Shown: positions 43,724 to 54,378, counted from the first letter of the stretch. The stretch: 64,000 nt of DNA from Pseudomonas sp. R5-89-07 (GCF_003851685.1 NZ_CP027727.1:5270001-5334000), one strand, 5' to 3'. The notes: generated by a model not told the origin, from the letters alone. Program-made: numbers and translations.

Positions 43724-45172
43724 TCAGTTAAGCGATACACCCAGTGCCTTTGCGATTGCTTCTCCATAAGCAGGATCCGCTTTGTAGAAATGCTGCAACT
43801 GGCGCTGGACTACATCACTGGAAACACCGCCCATCGCACCGGCAATGTTGCTGGTAAGCAGCGCTTTCTGTTCGTCGTTCATCAAGCGAAAAAGCGCGCC
43901 GGCGTGGCTGTAGTAGTCAGTGTCTTCGCGATGATCGTAACGATCTGCCGCGCCGCTCAAGGCCAATGCAGGTTCTGCGTACTGTGGCGCCTGTTTTGGC
44001 GCGTCGGCGTAGCTGTTCGGTTCGTAGTTTGGCGCTGCGCCACCGTTGCTGCCGAATGCCATGGAACCGTCACGCTGGTAGCTATTGACCGGGTTACGTG
44101 GGGCATTCACCGGCAGTTGTTGGTGGTTGGTGCCGACACGGTAGCGATGAGCATCCGCGTAGGCGAAGACACGACCTTGCAACATACGGTCTGGCGACAG
44201 ACCTACACCTGGAACCATGTTGCTTGGGCCAAACGCGGCCTGCTCCACTTCAGCGAAATAGTTCTGCGGGTTGCGGTTAAGCTCCAGTTCACCCACTTCG
44301 ATCAGGGGGAACTCTTTTTGCGACCAGGTCTTGGTCACGTCAAACGGGTTTTCGTAATGGGTGTTCGCCTGGGCCTCGGTCATGATCTGGATGCAGACGC
44401 GCCATTTCGGGAAATCACCACGCTCGATTGCACCGAACAAATCACGCTGAGCATAGTCCGGGTCGGTACCCGCCAGGCGCGCGGCTTCAGCCGGTGCCAG
44501 GTTCTTGATGCCTTGCTTGGTCTTGTAGTGCCACTTCACCCAGTGACGCTCGCCTTTGGCGTTGATCAGGCTGTAGGTGTGACTGCCGAAGCCGTGCATG
44601 TGGCGGTAGCCGTCAGGTATGCCACGATCCGAAAACAGGATGGTGACCTGGTGCAGCGCCTCTGGGGAGTGTGACCAGAAGTCCCACATCATCTGCGCGC
44701 TTTTCAGATTGCTTTGCGGCAAGCGTTTTTGGGTGTGGATGAAATCCGGGAATTTCAGTGGGTCGCGGATGAAGAACACAGGCGTGTTGTTACCGACGAT
44801 GTCCCAATTGCCTTCCTCGGTGTAGAACTTCAAGGCGAAACCACGTGGGTCGCGCTCAGTGTCAGCCGAACCGCGCTCGCCGCCTACGGTGGAGAACCGC
44901 AGGAAAGTCGGCGTTTGCTTACCCACTGATTCGAACAGCTTAGCGCTAGTGTATTGAGTAATGTCTTGGGTAACGGTGAACGTACCGTAAGCGCCCGAAC
45001 CCTTGGCGTGCACACGGCGCTCCGGAATATTCTCACGGTTGAAGTGCGCAAGCTTCTCGATCAGGTGAAAATCGTCGAGCAGCAGCGGACCACGAGGCCC
45101 GGCGGAACGGGAATTTTGATTATCCGCAACGGGAGCACCGCTGGCGGTGGTAAGGATTTTATTCTGGCTCAT
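43724..45172 (-). CDS. katA: Catalase KatA (clade 3, small subunit)
   Basis: This 482-residue haem enzyme splits hydrogen peroxide into water and oxygen. The distal histidine is His55 in [12 protein letters not shown], followed by the conserved [24 protein letters not shown] and the proximal haem motif [12 protein letters not shown] with its tyrosine. No signal peptide is present. The ATG at 45172 has GAGGAAG eight bases upstream; a TTG six bases earlier is less likely. Length fits small-subunit catalases. An OxyR-like site lies in the AT-rich upstream region. Confidence 0.96.
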   Translation of the reverse strand: MSQNKILTTASGAPVADNQNSRSAGPRGPLLLDDFHLIEKLAHFNRENIPERRVHAKGSGAYGTFTVTQDITQYTSAKLFESVGKQTPTFLRFSTVGGERGSADTERDPRGFALKFYTEEGNWDIVGNNTPVFFIRDPLKFPDFIHTQKRLPQSNLKSAQMMWDFWSHSPEALHQVTILFSDRGIPDGYRHMHGFGSHTYSLINAKGERHWVKWHYKTKQGIKNLAPAEAARLAGTDPDYAQRDLFGAIERGDFPKWRVCIQIMTEAQANTHYENPFDVTKTWSQKEFPLIEVGELELNRNPQNYFAEVEQAAFGPSNMVPGVGLSPDRMLQGRVFAYADAHRYRVGTNHQQLPVNAPRNPVNSYQRDGSMAFGSNGGAAPNYEPNSYADAPKQAPQYAEPALALSGAADRYDHREDTDYYSHAGALFRLMNDEQKALLTSNIAGAMGGVSSDVVQRQLQHFYKADPAYGEAIAKALGVSLN

Positions 45173-45248
45173 GCGCAATCTTCCTCAGGTCGGACTTGGA
45201 ACTGCCGGCTAATCGGCTTGGAGGGAGTATTGACCAACACCATGACGC

Positions 45249-45291
45249 CTACAAATTTATTAAATTGTAGACATCAATAGAAAATTACTAC
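45249..45291 (-). promoter_or_regulatory. Candidate OxyR region upstream of katA
   Basis: ATAG at 45277-45280 and CTAC at 45288-45291 with seven bases between resemble an OxyR half-site (ATAG-N7-CTAT). Next to it, CTACAA at 45249-45254 and TTGTAG at 45265-45270 form a 22-base AT-rich palindrome. Both lie 77-120 bases before the katA start. Confidence 0.4.
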
Positions 45292-45365
45292 CAGCCACGC
45301 CGACGCCCATAATGCCCACAGCCACACAGGGAAACTTGTACGTATCGCGCTTTTATTGCGCGCAC

Positions 45366-45390
45366 AAAAAACCGGGCGCTAGGCCCGGTT
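45366..45390 (-). terminator. Terminator of the alpha ribosomal operon
   Basis: AACCGGGC at 45370-45377 pairs with GCCCGGTT at 45383-45390 around GCTAG, with a T-run leftwards. It lies 21 bases after the rplQ stop. Confidence 0.9.
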
Positions 45391-45410
45391 CTTCGTTACA
45401 GACTGTCGTC

Positions 45411-45797
45411 TTACTCGGCGCTTACAGCTTCGCCGGCAGTAGCACGATCAACCAACTCGACGTACGCCATAGGCGCGTTGTCGCCAGCGCGGAAGCCGCA
45501 CTTGAGGATGCGCAGGTAGCCACCCTCACGGGTAGCGTAACGCTTACCCAGGTCGTTGAAGAGCTTACCAACGATAGCTTTCGAACGAGTACGGTCGAAA
45601 GCCAGACGGCGGTTAGCCAGGCTGTCTGTCTTGGCCAAAGTGATCAGCGGCTCAGCAACGCGACGCAGTTCTTTAGCTTTCGGCAGTGTAGTTTTGATCA
45701 GCTCGTGCTCGAACAGCGACACCGCCATGTTTTGAAACATGGCCTTGCGGTGCGAGCTGGTACGGCTCAGGTGACGACCACTTTTACGATGACGCAT
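45411..45797 (-). CDS. rplQ: 50S ribosomal protein L17
   Basis: This 128-residue protein binds 23S rRNA near the exit tunnel. It starts [20 protein letters not shown], the invariant L17 opening, and has the [14 protein letters not shown] motif. It is the last gene of the alpha operon, 41 bases after rpoA and followed by a strong terminator. Confidence 0.98.
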
Positions 45798-45838
45798 GGT
45801 TCATTCCTTACCAAACTCACGTTCGGTGATTACGACGA

Positions 45839-46840
45839 TCAGGCAGTCGCCTTGTCGTCCTTCTTAAGACTTGCAGGCGGCCAGTTGTCGAGGCGCATGC
45901 CGAGGGACAGACCGCGGGAGGCCAGAACGTCCTTGATTTCAGTCAAGGATTTCTTGCCCAGGTTCGGAGTCTTCAACAGTTCTACTTCGGTACGCTGAAT
46001 CAGGTCGCCGATGTAGTAAATGTTTTCCGCCTTAAGGCAGTTAGCCGAACGTACAGTCAGTTCCAGATCGTCAACCGGGCGAAGCAGGATCGGATCGATC
46101 TCGTCTTCCTGCTCGATTACCACTGGTTCGCTGTCACCCTTGAGGTCGACGAACGCAGCCAACTGCTGTTGCAGAATGGTTGCAGCGCGGCGAATAGCCT
46201 CTTCAGGATCCAGAGTACCGTTGGTTTCCAGATCAATAACCAGCTTATCCAGGTTAGTACGCTGCTCGACACGGGCGTTTTCCACCACGTATGCGATACG
46301 GCGAACCGGGCTGAACGAAGAGTCAAGCTGCAAGCGACCAATGCTGCGGCTTTCGTCTTCATCGCTCTGACGCGAGTCGGCCGGTTCATAACCACGACCA
46401 CGAGCTACGGTGAGCTTCATGTTCAGGGCGCCGTTAGACGCCAGGTTAGCGATTACGTGATCGGGGTTAACGATCTCGACATCATGATCCAGCTGAATAT
46501 CGGCAGCGGTAACCACCCCCGAACCCTTCTTCGACAAGGTCAGCGTAACTTCGTCACGGCCGTGCAGCTTGATAGCCAGACCTTTAAGGTTCAACAGGAT
46601 TTCAATTACGTCTTCCTGTACACCTTCGATGGCGCTGTACTCGTGGAGCACACCGTCAATCTCGGCCTCGACTACTGCACAGCCGGGCATTGAGGACAAC
46701 AGGATGCGGCGCAGCGCGTTGCCCAGGGTGTGGCCAAAACCACGCTCGAGAGGCTCGAGAGTAATTTTGGCGCGGGTTGGACTGACAACCTGCACATCAA
46801 TGTGGCGGGGTGTCAGGAACTCATTTACCGAAATCTGCAT
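45839..46840 (-). CDS. rpoA: RNA polymerase alpha subunit
   Basis: This 333-residue subunit dimerises to start polymerase assembly. The N-terminal domain (about 1-235) shows [20 protein letters not shown], the dimer interface. After an acidic linker the C-terminal domain (about 250-333) has [14 protein letters not shown] and [19 protein letters not shown], which contacts UP elements and activators. Length is typical. It lies in the alpha operon between rpsD and rplQ. Confidence 0.98.
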   Translation of the reverse strand: MQISVNEFLTPRHIDVQVVSPTRAKITLEPLERGFGHTLGNALRRILLSSMPGCAVVEAEIDGVLHEYSAIEGVQEDVIEILLNLKGLAIKLHGRDEVTLTLSKKGSGVVTAADIQLDHDVEIVNPDHVIANLASNGALNMKLTVARGRGYEPADSRQSDEDESRSIGRLQLDSSFSPVRRIAYVVENARVEQRTNLDKLVIDLETNGTLDPEEAIRRAATILQQQLAAFVDLKGDSEPVVIEQEDEIDPILLRPVDDLELTVRSANCLKAENIYYIGDLIQRTEVELLKTPNLGKKSLTEIKDVLASRGLSLGMRLDNWPPASLKKDDKATA

Positions 46841-46862
46841 GGATGCACCTATTTTCTAGCCC

Positions 46863-47483
46863 TTACTTGGAGTAGAGCTCGACAATCAGGCTTTCGTTGA
46901 TGTCGGCGGACAGATCACTGCGAGCAGGAACGTTCTTGAAAACGCCCGACTTCTTCTCAGTGTCTACTTCTACCCATTCTACGCGGCCACGTTGGGCACA
47001 CAGATCGAGAGCTTGGACAATGCGAAGTTGGTTTTTTGCTTTCTCGCGAACTGCGACCACGTCACCAGCACGAACCTGGTAGGACGGAACGTTTACGGTT
47101 TGACCGTTAACGCTGATCGACTTGTGCGATACCAGCTGACGGGATTCGGCACGAGTCGAACCAAAGCCCATACGGTATACAACGTTGTCCAGACGGCATT
47201 CGAGCAGTTGCAGCAGGTTTTCACCGGTTGCACCTTTCTTGCCAGCAGCTTCTTTGTAGTAGCCGCTGAACTGACGCTCGAGAACGCCGTAGATACGACG
47301 GACCTTCTGCTTTTCACGCAGTTGGGTGCCGTAATCGGACTGGCGACCGCGGCGTTGGCCGTGGATACCAGGTGCCGCTTCAATGTTGCACTTCGATTCG
47401 ATCGCGCGCACGCCGCTCTTCAAGAAGAGATCGGTGCCTTCGCGACGAGCGAGTTTGCATTTTGGACCAATGTAACGAGCCAT
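46863..47483 (-). CDS. rpsD: 30S ribosomal protein S4
   Basis: This 206-residue protein starts 30S assembly on 16S rRNA. An S4 RNA-binding domain lies at about 95-160 ([30 protein letters not shown]). It starts with [19 protein letters not shown]; only scattered Cys residues are present, not the four-Cys zinc knot. In E. coli S4 represses its own operon at the rpsM leader. It lies 18 bases after rpsK. Confidence 0.98.
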   Translation of the reverse strand: MARYIGPKCKLARREGTDLFLKSGVRAIESKCNIEAAPGIHGQRRGRQSDYGTQLREKQKVRRIYGVLERQFSGYYKEAAGKKGATGENLLQLLECRLDNVVYRMGFGSTRAESRQLVSHKSISVNGQTVNVPSYQVRAGDVVAVREKAKNQLRIVQALDLCAQRGRVEWVEVDTEKKSGVFKNVPARSDLSADINESLIVELYSK

Positions 47484-47501
47484 TCTTTACAATCTCCTGG
47501 A

Positions 47502-47891
47502 TTACACGCGGCGCTTCTTCGGCGGACGGCACCCGTTGTGCGGGATTGGCGTCACGTCGGTGATGCTGGCGATCTTATAGCCACAGCCGTTCAAAGCACG
47601 GACAGCAGACTCACGACCTGGACCTGGACCTTTGACGTTAACGTCGAGGTTTTTCAGGCCGTATTCCAGCGCAGCTTGACCAGCACGTTCAGCAGCTACT
47701 TGAGCAGCGAACGGGGTGGACTTGCGGGAACCGCGGAAACCCGAACCACCGGAGGTAGCCCAAGAAAGCGCGTTACCTTGACGGTCGGTGATGGTCACGA
47801 TTGTGTTGTTAAAAGATGCATGGATGTGGGCGATGCCATCAACCACTGTCTTTTTAACTTTTTTACGAGGACGAGCAGCAGGTTTTGCCAT
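47502..47891 (-). CDS. rpsK: 30S ribosomal protein S11
   Basis: This 129-residue protein of the 30S platform shows [21 protein letters not shown] and the conserved end [18 protein letters not shown]. Length is normal. It lies 30 bases after rpsM in the alpha operon. Confidence 0.98.
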   Translation of the reverse strand: MAKPAARPRKKVKKTVVDGIAHIHASFNNTIVTITDRQGNALSWATSGGSGFRGSRKSTPFAAQVAAERAGQAALEYGLKNLDVNVKGPGPGRESAVRALNGCGYKIASITDVTPIPHNGCRPPKKRRV

Positions 47892-47921
47892 GATAATTTT
47901 CCTGTCGATTCGCGTGGGCGA

Positions 47922-48278
47922 TTACTTGCGGATCGGCTTACGCGGACCTTTACGGGTACGCGCGTTAGTCTTGGTACGCTGACCGCGCACTGGAAGACCA
48001 CGACGATGACGCAGACCACGGTAGCAACCGAGGTCCATCAAACGCTTGATTTTCATGTTGATTTCGCGACGCAGGTCACCTTCAGTGGTGAACTTCGCCA
48101 CTTCGCCACGCAACAGCTCAATCTGCTCGTCGCTCAGATCCTTGATCTTTGCGGCTGGGTTTACCCCAGTATCTGCGCAAATTTTCTGCGCAGTAGTGCG
48201 ACCAACACCATAGATGTAGGTCAGCGAGATAACAGTGTGCTTGTTATCTGGAATGTTAACGCCTGCAATACGGGCCAT
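47922..48278 (-). CDS. rpsM: 30S ribosomal protein S13
   Basis: This 118-residue protein of the 30S head contacts the P-site tRNA and the 50S subunit. It starts [19 protein letters not shown] and ends with the basic tail [15 protein letters not shown]. It is first in the alpha operon, 60 bases downstream of a good promoter, and its leader is where S4 acts in E. coli. Confidence 0.98.
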
Positions 48279-48337
48279 TCAGTGGGACTCCAATTGACAG
48301 CTACCTACGCCCCGGAAGCCAAGAAATAGGGCGCGAG

Positions 48338-48366
48338 ATAATATCGCTGTAATAACAAATAATCAA
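48338..48366 (-). promoter_or_regulatory. Sigma70 promoter of the alpha operon
   Basis: Read leftwards: TTGATT (48366-48361), a 17-base spacer, TATTAT (48343-48338). The -10 matches five of six, the -35 four of six. It lies directly after the hairpin that ends the spc operon. Confidence 0.7.
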
Positions 48367-48390
48367 CCCGGCAGCGCACTAGCTGCCGGG
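48367..48390 (-). terminator. Terminator-like hairpin after rpmJ
   Basis: CCCGGCAGC at 48367-48375 pairs perfectly with GCTGCCGGG at 48382-48390 (9 bp, six-base loop). Read leftwards it is followed by the T-rich TTGATTATTTG, which also forms the -35 of the next promoter. Confidence 0.75.
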
Positions 48391-48407
48391 CTTCAAGCGG
48401 ATCACAC

Positions 48408-48524
48408 TCAGCCTTGGCGCTGTTTGTGACGCGGTTCCGCGCTGCAAATTACTCGAACAACACCTTCGCGGCGAATAATCTTGCAGTTACGGCACAGCTT
48501 TTTCACCGATGCACGAACTTTCAT
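48408..48524 (-). CDS. rpmJ: 50S ribosomal protein L36
   Basis: This 38-residue protein reads [17 protein letters not shown], then [21 protein letters not shown]. Cys11, Cys14, Cys27 and His33 form the zinc site of the zinc-containing L36 form. It lies 28 bases after secY and is the last gene before the terminator-promoter junction. Pseudomonas usually has a zinc-free paralogue elsewhere for zinc starvation. Confidence 0.96.
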
Positions 48525-48552
48525 CACCAACTCCTCGAACCTTATGGGGTAC

Positions 48553-49881
48553 TCAGCGCAACATGCCGCTGCCGTAGCCCTTCAGGTTGGCTTTCTTCAT
48601 CAGGGATTCGTACTGGTGCGAAACGAGGTGCGATTGTACTTGGGACATGAAGTCCATCACAACCACGACCACGATCAGCAACGAGGTCCCGCCAAGGTAG
48701 AACGGAACGTTTGCTGCAACCACCAGGAACTGGGGAAGCAGGCACACGGCCGTCATATATAGAGCACCGAACAGGGTCAAACGAGTCAGAACGCCATCAA
48801 TGTAGCGCGCAGACTGCTCACCTGGACGAATACCCGGAATAAAGGCACCGGACTTCTTCAGGTTTTCCGCTACGTCTTTCGGATTGAACATCAACGCCGT
48901 ATAGAAGAAGCAGAAGAAAATAATCCCTGCACTAAACAGCAGAATATTCAACGGCTGACCAGGAGCGATCGACTGAGAGAGGTCCTGCAGCCAGCCCATA
49001 TTTTCAGACTGACCAAACCAGGTACCCAACGAAGCCGGAAACAGCAAGATGCTGCTCGCGAAAATTGCCGGAATGACGCCGGCCATATTCACTTTCAGCG
49101 GCAAGTGGCTGGTCTGCGCAGCAAAGACCTTACGGCCCTGCTGACGCTTGGCGTAGTGAACAGCAATACGACGCTGGCCACGCTCAATGAACACCACAAA
49201 ACCGATAATCGCTACTGCCAGCAAACCGATGGCAACCAGGGCGAAGATATTGATATCACCCTGACGCGCAGACTCGAAAGACTGCCCGATTGCTCTCGGA
49301 AGACCGGCGACGATACCTGCGAAAATCAACATCGAGATACCGTTACCAACACCACGCTCAGTAATCTGCTCACCCAGCCACATCATGAACATCGCACCAG
49401 CCACAAAAGTGGATACCGCGACGAAATGGAAGCCAAAGTCACCAGTGAACGCAACGCCCTGCCCGGCCAGGCCAACGGACATGCCGATAGCTTGAACCAG
49501 GGCGAGGACGACAGTGCCGTAGCGGGTGTACTGGCTAATCTTGCGACGGCCAGCTTCACCTTCCTTCTTCAACTGCTCCAGCTGCGGGCTGACGGCGGTC
49601 ATCAGTTGCATGATGATCGATGCCGAAATGTACGGCATGATCCCCAGTGCAAAGATGCTCATCCGCTCCAGCGCGCCGCCGGAAAACATGTTGAACAAGC
49701 TAAGAATGGTCCCCTCATTCTGTCGAAACAGGTCTGCGAGTCGGTCCGGGTTGATACCTGGAACCGGGATGTGTGCGCCTATTCGGTAGACGATAATCGC
49801 CAGGAACAGAAAACGCAGACGAGCCCAAAGTTCAGACATACCGCCTTTGCCGAGCGCTGAGAGAGCACCTTGCTTAGCCAT
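48553..49881 (-). CDS. secY: Protein translocase subunit SecY
   Basis: This 442-residue membrane protein forms the channel through which SecA and ribosomes push proteins. It has ten transmembrane helices; the plug and pore region includes [31 protein letters not shown]. The cytoplasmic loop [17 protein letters not shown] contacts SecA. It starts [24 protein letters not shown], and its ATG directly abuts the rplO stop. Confidence 0.98.
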
Positions 49882-50319
49882 TTATTCCTCGAACTTGCCG
49901 CCAGCTGCTTCGATAGCCGAACGCGCACCTTTGGTGGCGCCGATTCCCTTGCCGATAGTGACAGCGCGAGTCACTTCACCGGACAGCATGATTTTCACAC
50001 GCTGTACGTTGACGTTGATCACGTTGGCATCTTTCAGGGTCTGCACAGTAACGATGTCGCCTTCCACTTTAGCCAGCTCGGACAGACGCACTTCTGCGCG
50101 GTCCATGGCTTTCAGGGATACGAAACCGAACTTAGGCAGGCGACGATGCAGCGGCTGTTGACCGCCTTCAAAGCCTGGAGCGATGGTGCCACCGGAGCGG
50201 GAGGTTTGACCTTTGTGGCCACGGCCACCAGTCTTACCCAAACCGCTACCGATACCACGGCCCGGACGATGCTTTTCGCGACGGGAACCCGGCGCTGGAC
50301 TCAGATCATTGAGTTTCAT
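49882..50319 (-). CDS. rplO: 50S ribosomal protein L15
   Basis: This 145-residue protein starts [22 protein letters not shown] and has the Gly/Arg-rich core [21 protein letters not shown] that threads into 23S rRNA. Its stop is directly followed by the secY start. Length is normal. Confidence 0.98.
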   Translation of the reverse strand: MKLNDLSPAPGSRREKHRPGRGIGSGLGKTGGRGHKGQTSRSGGTIAPGFEGGQQPLHRRLPKFGFVSLKAMDRAEVRLSELAKVEGDIVTVQTLKDANVINVNVQRVKIMLSGEVTRAVTIGKGIGATKGARSAIEAAGGKFEE

Positions 50320-50322
50320 CGA

Positions 50323-50499
50323 TTAACCCTCTACACGCAGCATGTAGTAAGCCTTGTTGATCATCCCGCGATTCTCGGGAGTATCCTGGACTTCTACAGT
50401 GTGACCGATGCGACGCAGACCCAGACCTTTAACGCACAATTTGTGGTTAGGGATGCGGCCGGTCATGCTTTTGATCAGCGTTACTTTAACGGTAGCCAT
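50323..50499 (-). CDS. rpmD: 50S ribosomal protein L30
   Basis: This 58-residue protein reads [20 protein letters not shown], continues with [19 protein letters not shown] and ends [12 protein letters not shown], the complete L30 pattern. It lies between rpsE (two bases away) and rplO (three bases away), the conserved spc position. Confidence 0.97.
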
Positions 50500-50501
50500 G
50501 A

Positions 50502-51002
50502 TCAGAAGATCTCCTTGACAGTCAAGCCGCGCTTGGCAGCAATGGACTCAGGAGATTGCATGGCTTTCAGACCCTTGAAAGTGGCGTGAACCACGTTTAC
50601 CGGGTTAGTCGAGCCGTAGCACTTGGCCAGAACGTTCTGAACGCCAGCAACTTCGAGGACAGCACGCATAGCGCCGCCAGCGATGATACCGGTACCTTCA
50701 GAAGCAGGCTGCATGTACACCTTCGAAGCGCCATGGGCGGACTTCATTGCGTACTGCAGAGTGGTGCCGTTCAGATCAACTTGGATCATGTTGCGACGAG
50801 CAGCTTCCATTGCCTTCTGGATCGCGGCAGGCACTTCACGTGACTTGCCACGGCCGAAGCCAACGCGCCCTTTACCATCACCAACCACGGTCAACGCGGT
50901 AAAAGTGAAGATACGGCCGCCCTTAACGGTTTTGGCTACGCGGTTAACTTGAACCAGCTTCTCAATGTAGCCTTCGTCGCGCTTTTGGTCGTTATTTGAC
51001 AT
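50502..51002 (-). CDS. rpsE: 30S ribosomal protein S5
   Basis: This 166-residue protein supports decoding accuracy and mRNA unwinding. The N-terminal double-stranded RNA-binding domain ([25 protein letters not shown]) and the C-terminal [25 protein letters not shown] are intact. It starts [18 protein letters not shown]. Three bases separate it from rplR. Confidence 0.98.
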
Positions 51003-51005
51003 AAC

Positions 51006-51356
51006 TTAGAACTCCAGCCCAGCTTCACGAGCAGCATCAGCCAGCGCTTTAACGCGGCCGTGGTACTTGAAGCCAGAGCGGTCGAAAGCCACTTGCGAGA
51101 CGCCCACGGCCTTAGCACGTGTAGCGACCAGCTGGCCAACCTTTGTGGCCGCGTCGATGTTGCCGGTGGCACCATCACGCAGTTCTTTATCCAAAGTCGA
51201 GGCGCTTGCCAGGACCTTGTTGCCGTCGGCCGAGATGACCTGGGCGTAGATGTGCTGCGACGAGCGGTACACGCAGAGACGCACGACTTCGAGTTCGTGC
51301 ATTTTCAGGCGTGCTTTGCGAGCGCGACGCAGTCGAGTAACTTTTTTGTCGGTCAT
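51006..51356 (-). CDS. rplR: 50S ribosomal protein L18
   Basis: This 116-residue 5S-rRNA-binding protein starts [19 protein letters not shown] and ends with [26 protein letters not shown], the family C-terminal signature. It lies ten bases after rplF. Confidence 0.98.
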   Translation of the reverse strand: MTDKKVTRLRRARKARLKMHELEVVRLCVYRSSQHIYAQVISADGNKVLASASTLDKELRDGATGNIDAATKVGQLVATRAKAVGVSQVAFDRSGFKYHGRVKALADAAREAGLEF

Positions 51357-51366
51357 TTGCTATGCC

Positions 51367-51900
51367 CTACTTCTTCTTGGCTTCTTTACGACGGACGACT
51401 TCGTCCGCGTAGCGCACACCTTTGCCTTTGTACGGCTCTGGTGGACGGAAGTCGCGGATCTCAGCGGCCACCTGACCTACCAGCTGCTTATCGATGCCCT
51501 TGATCAGGATATCGGTTTGGCTAGGGGTCTCAGCGGTGATGCCTTCCGGCAGTTCGTAATCCACTGGGTGCGAGAAGCCAAGGGCAAGGTTCAGAACCGT
51601 GCCTTTTGCTTGCGCTTTGTAACCAACACCGACCAGCTGGAGCTTACGCTCGAAGCCTTGGCTTACGCCTTGGACCATGTTGTTTACCAACGCACGCGTG
51701 GTACCGGCCATTGCGCGAGTTTGTTGATCGCCATTGCGAGCAGCGAAACGCAGCTCACCAGCTTCTTCAACGATCTCAACGGACGAATGGATGTTCAGTT
51801 CAAGAGTGCCCTTGGCACCCTTCACCGAAAGCTGTTGGCCTGCGAATTTGACTTCGACACCGGCTGGCAGCTTAACGGGGTTCTTAGCGACGCGAGACAT
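51367..51900 (-). CDS. rplF: 50S ribosomal protein L6
   Basis: This 177-residue protein near the factor-binding site has two similar domains (about 1-82 and 83-177) and the C-terminal [24 protein letters not shown] signature. It starts [19 protein letters not shown]. It lies 12 bases after rpsH. Confidence 0.98.
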   Translation of the reverse strand: MSRVAKNPVKLPAGVEVKFAGQQLSVKGAKGTLELNIHSSVEIVEEAGELRFAARNGDQQTRAMAGTTRALVNNMVQGVSQGFERKLQLVGVGYKAQAKGTVLNLALGFSHPVDYELPEGITAETPSQTDILIKGIDKQLVGQVAAEIRDFRPPEPYKGKGVRYADEVVRRKEAKKK

Positions 51901-51912
51901 GCTTATCCCCCC

Positions 51913-52305
51913 TTAGAACACAGTGCAAAGAACTTCGCCGCCGACACCGGCAGCGCGCGCAGCACGATCCGTCATCACACCTTTGTTGGTGGAGACGATA
52001 GACACGCCCAGACCGCCACGAACTTTCGGCAGATCTTCAGCGGACTTGTACTGACGCAGGCCTGGACGGCTAACGCGCTTCACTTCCTCGATGACCGAAC
52101 GGCCTTCGAAGTACTTCAGCTCGATGGACAGCAGTGGCTTGATTTCGCTGCTGATCTGATAACCCGCAATGTAGCCTTCGTCTTTCAGGACTTTGGCAAC
52201 AGCTACCTTCAACTTGGAAGATGGCATGCTTACGACGGACTTTTCAGCCATCTGGGCATTACGGATACGAGTTAGCATGTCCGCTAACGGGTCCTGCATA
52301 CTCAT
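51913..52305 (-). CDS. rpsH: 30S ribosomal protein S8
   Basis: This 130-residue primary 16S rRNA binder starts [22 protein letters not shown] and ends [27 protein letters not shown]. In E. coli S8 also represses the spc operon. Here it is separated from rpsN by 209 bases with its own terminator- and promoter-like signals, unlike the close spacing elsewhere in the cluster. Confidence 0.98.
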   Translation of the reverse strand: MSMQDPLADMLTRIRNAQMAEKSVVSMPSSKLKVAVAKVLKDEGYIAGYQISSEIKPLLSIELKYFEGRSVIEEVKRVSRPGLRQYKSAEDLPKVRGGLGVSIVSTNKGVMTDRAARAAGVGGEVLCTVF

Positions 52306-52403
52306 GGGCTAGACGCTCCTAATACACAAAAAATTAGCCTTGCGGCTACATATGTCGCCGAGAATCTCCGAGCATAAAAAACACGGGCTCAGGCGAGCCG
52401 CGT

Positions 52404-52432
52404 ATTTTAGACACACTGCGGAAATGAAACAA
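52404..52432 (-). promoter_or_regulatory. Candidate internal promoter for rpsH and downstream spc genes
   Basis: Read leftwards: TTGTTT (52432-52427), 17 bases, TAAAAT (52409-52404). The -10 matches five of six; the -35 only three of six. The -35 overlaps the 3' arm of the hairpin just upstream. A second hairpin (GGCTC-AGGC-GAGCC at 52386-52399) followed leftwards by TTTTTT lies in the leader. Confidence 0.5.
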
Positions 52433-52450
52433 GCCCCAAAAGGGGCTTGT
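52429..52450 (-). terminator. Terminator-like hairpin between rpsN and rpsH
   Basis: ACAAGCCCC at 52429-52437 pairs perfectly with GGGGCTTGT at 52442-52450 around a four-base AAAA loop. Leftwards it continues with TTCATTTCC, a weak T-tract, so it may terminate partially. Confidence 0.65.
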
Positions 52451-52514
52451 TCCAGATTCAAGGTCACCGGCGGTCAGTATCTTGCGATCCCAACCGCCTT
52501 GACGCTGAAAGTAC

Positions 52515-52820
52515 TTACCAGCTGGCTTTAACCAGACCTGGTACGTCACCACGCATTGCCGCTTCACGCAGTTTGTTACGGCCGAGGCCGAACTTGCGGT
52601 AAACGCCGTGTGGACGACCGGTCAGGCGGCAGCGGTTACGCATGCGCGAGGCGCTTGCGTCACGTGGCTGCTTCTGCAGAGCAACTGTAGCTTCCCAGCG
52701 CGCTTCTGGACTTGCGTTCAGATCAACGATGATTGCTTTCAGTGCTGCACGCTTCTTGGCGTACTTGGCAACCGTGAGCTGACGCTTCAGCTCGCGGTTT
52801 TTCATGCTCATCTTGGCCAT
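52515..52820 (-). CDS. rpsN: 30S ribosomal protein S14
   Basis: This 101-residue protein is the zinc-free form: no CxxC pair is present. It starts [20 protein letters not shown] at 52820 and ends [22 protein letters not shown] longer in-frame start overlapping rplE is not conserved. It lies 13 bases after rplE and is followed by the hairpin and 209-base gap. Confidence 0.97.
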   Translation of the reverse strand: MAKMSMKNRELKRQLTVAKYAKKRAALKAIIVDLNASPEARWEATVALQKQPRDASASRMRNRCRLTGRPHGVYRKFGLGRNKLREAAMRGDVPGLVKASW

Positions 52821-52833
52821 GGTCCTACTCCAA

Positions 52834-53373
52834 TCAGTTGCGGAACGGGAATTTGAAAGCACGCAACAGGGCGCGACCTTCATCATCGTTCTTGGCAGTG
52901 GTGGTCAGGGTGATGTCCAGACCGCGGAGAGCATCGATCTTGTCGTAGTCGATTTCCGGGAAGATGATCTGCTCTTTCACGCCCATGCTGTAGTTACCAC
53001 GACCATCGAAGGACTTGGCATTCAGGCCGCGGAAGTCGCGAACCCGAGGCAGGGAGATCGACAGCAGACGATCCAGGAACTCGTACATACGCTCACGGCG
53101 CAGGGTCACTTTGACGCCGATCGGCCAACCTTCGCGGACTTTAAAGCCAGCGATGGATTTCCGAGCGTAGGTCACAACGACTTTCTGGCCGGTGATCTTT
53201 TCCAGGTCAGCAACAGCGTGCTCGATGACTTTTTTGTCACCGACCGCTTCGCCCAAACCCATGTTCAGGGTGATTTTGGTAACGCGTGGAACTTCCATCA
53301 CGTTCGAAAGCTTAAGTTCTTCCTTAAGTTTCGGTGCGATTTCTTTCCAGTAAATCTCTTTTAGTCGTGCCAT
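52834..53373 (-). CDS. rplE: 50S ribosomal protein L5
   Basis: This 179-residue 5S-rRNA-binding protein contacts the P-site tRNA. It starts [20 protein letters not shown] and contains [21 protein letters not shown] and the late [22 protein letters not shown]. Length is normal. In E. coli the S8 repressor site lies at the start of this gene. Confidence 0.98.
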   Translation of the reverse strand: MARLKEIYWKEIAPKLKEELKLSNVMEVPRVTKITLNMGLGEAVGDKKVIEHAVADLEKITGQKVVVTYARKSIAGFKVREGWPIGVKVTLRRERMYEFLDRLLSISLPRVRDFRGLNAKSFDGRGNYSMGVKEQIIFPEIDYDKIDALRGLDITLTTTAKNDDEGRALLRAFKFPFRN

Positions 53374-53393
53374 GGTCTTCTACCTAGCAGTGT

Positions 53394-53708
53394 TCAAGCA
53401 TCAACCGCTTTTTGGGTCGACTTGAAGACACGAATTTTCTTGCCATCTTCTACTTTGAAACCAACGCGGTCAGCCTTGTTGGTTTCGCCGTTGAAAATGG
53501 CGACGTTAGAAGCGTCCAGCGGAGCTTCTTTTTCGACGATACCGCCCTGCACGCCCGACATCGGGTTAGGCTTGGTATGACGCTTGACCAGGTTCAGACC
53601 GCCGATAACCAGACGGTTATTAGCGAGAACCTTAAGCACCTTACCGCGCTTACCTTTGTCTTTGCCGGCGATCACGATGATCTCGTCGTCACGACGAATC
53701 TTTTGCAT
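53394..53708 (-). CDS. rplX: 50S ribosomal protein L24
   Basis: This 104-residue early assembly protein has a KOW motif at the N-terminus ([24 protein letters not shown]). It starts with MQKIRRDD and lies between rplN (11 bases) and rplE (20 bases). Confidence 0.98.
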   Translation of the reverse strand: MQKIRRDDEIIVIAGKDKGKRGKVLKVLANNRLVIGGLNLVKRHTKPNPMSGVQGGIVEKEAPLDASNVAIFNGETNKADRVGFKVEDGKKIRVFKSTQKAVDA

Positions 53709-53719
53709 GTCGGATCTCC

Positions 53720-54088
53720 TTACAGCACTTCTGGGGCGAGCGAGACGATCTTCATGAACTTCTCAGTACGAAGTTCACGGGTCACTGGCCCAAAGATACG
53801 GGTGCCGATAGGCTCTTGCTTGTTGTTCAGAAGAACAGCAGCGTTGCCATCAAAGCGGATAATGGAGCCATCAGCACGACGTACGCCGTGACGAGTGCGG
53901 ACTACAACAGCAGTCATCACTTGGCCTTTTTTCACTTTACCGCGAGGAATTGCTTCCTTGACGGTAACCTTGATGATGTCACCGATACCAGCGTAACGAC
54001 GATGGGAGCCACCCAGCACCTTGATGCACATAACGCGGCGAGCGCCGCTGTTATCGGCCACATCGAGCATGGATTGAGTCTGAATCAT
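53720..54088 (-). CDS. rplN: 50S ribosomal protein L14
   Basis: This 122-residue protein starts [27 protein letters not shown] and is highly conserved throughout. It opens the spc gene set; only 23 bases separate it from rpsQ, so transcription from S10 probably continues. Confidence 0.98.
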   Translation of the reverse strand: MIQTQSMLDVADNSGARRVMCIKVLGGSHRRYAGIGDIIKVTVKEAIPRGKVKKGQVMTAVVVRTRHGVRRADGSIIRFDGNAAVLLNNKQEPIGTRIFGPVTRELRTEKFMKIVSLAPEVL

Positions 54089-54111
54089 ATAATTTCTCCG
54101 ACCCCTAGTCC

Positions 54112-54378
54112 TTAGACTTCCACAGCGCGTTCGAGAACATCAACCAATGCCCAAGACTTGGTCTTGGCCAGCGGACGAGTTTCACGAATAGTGACTTTGT
54201 CGCCGATGTGGCACTGATTGGTTTCGTCGTGCGCGTGCAGCTTAGTCGAACGCTTAACATATTTACCGTAGATCGGGTGCTTAACGCGACGCTCGATCAA
54301 AACGGTGATGGTTTTGTCCATCTTGTCGCTGACAACACGGCCAGTCAGCGTACGGACAGTCTTTTCGGCTTCAGCCAT
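54112..54378 (-). CDS. rpsQ: 30S ribosomal protein S17
   Basis: This 88-residue OB-fold protein starts [22 protein letters not shown] and has [18 protein letters not shown]. The ATG at 54378 was chosen over a GTG six bases earlier. Two bases separate it from the rpmC stop. Confidence 0.97.
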   Translation of the reverse strand: MAEAEKTVRTLTGRVVSDKMDKTITVLIERRVKHPIYGKYVKRSTKLHAHDETNQCHIGDKVTIRETRPLAKTKSWALVDVLERAVEV

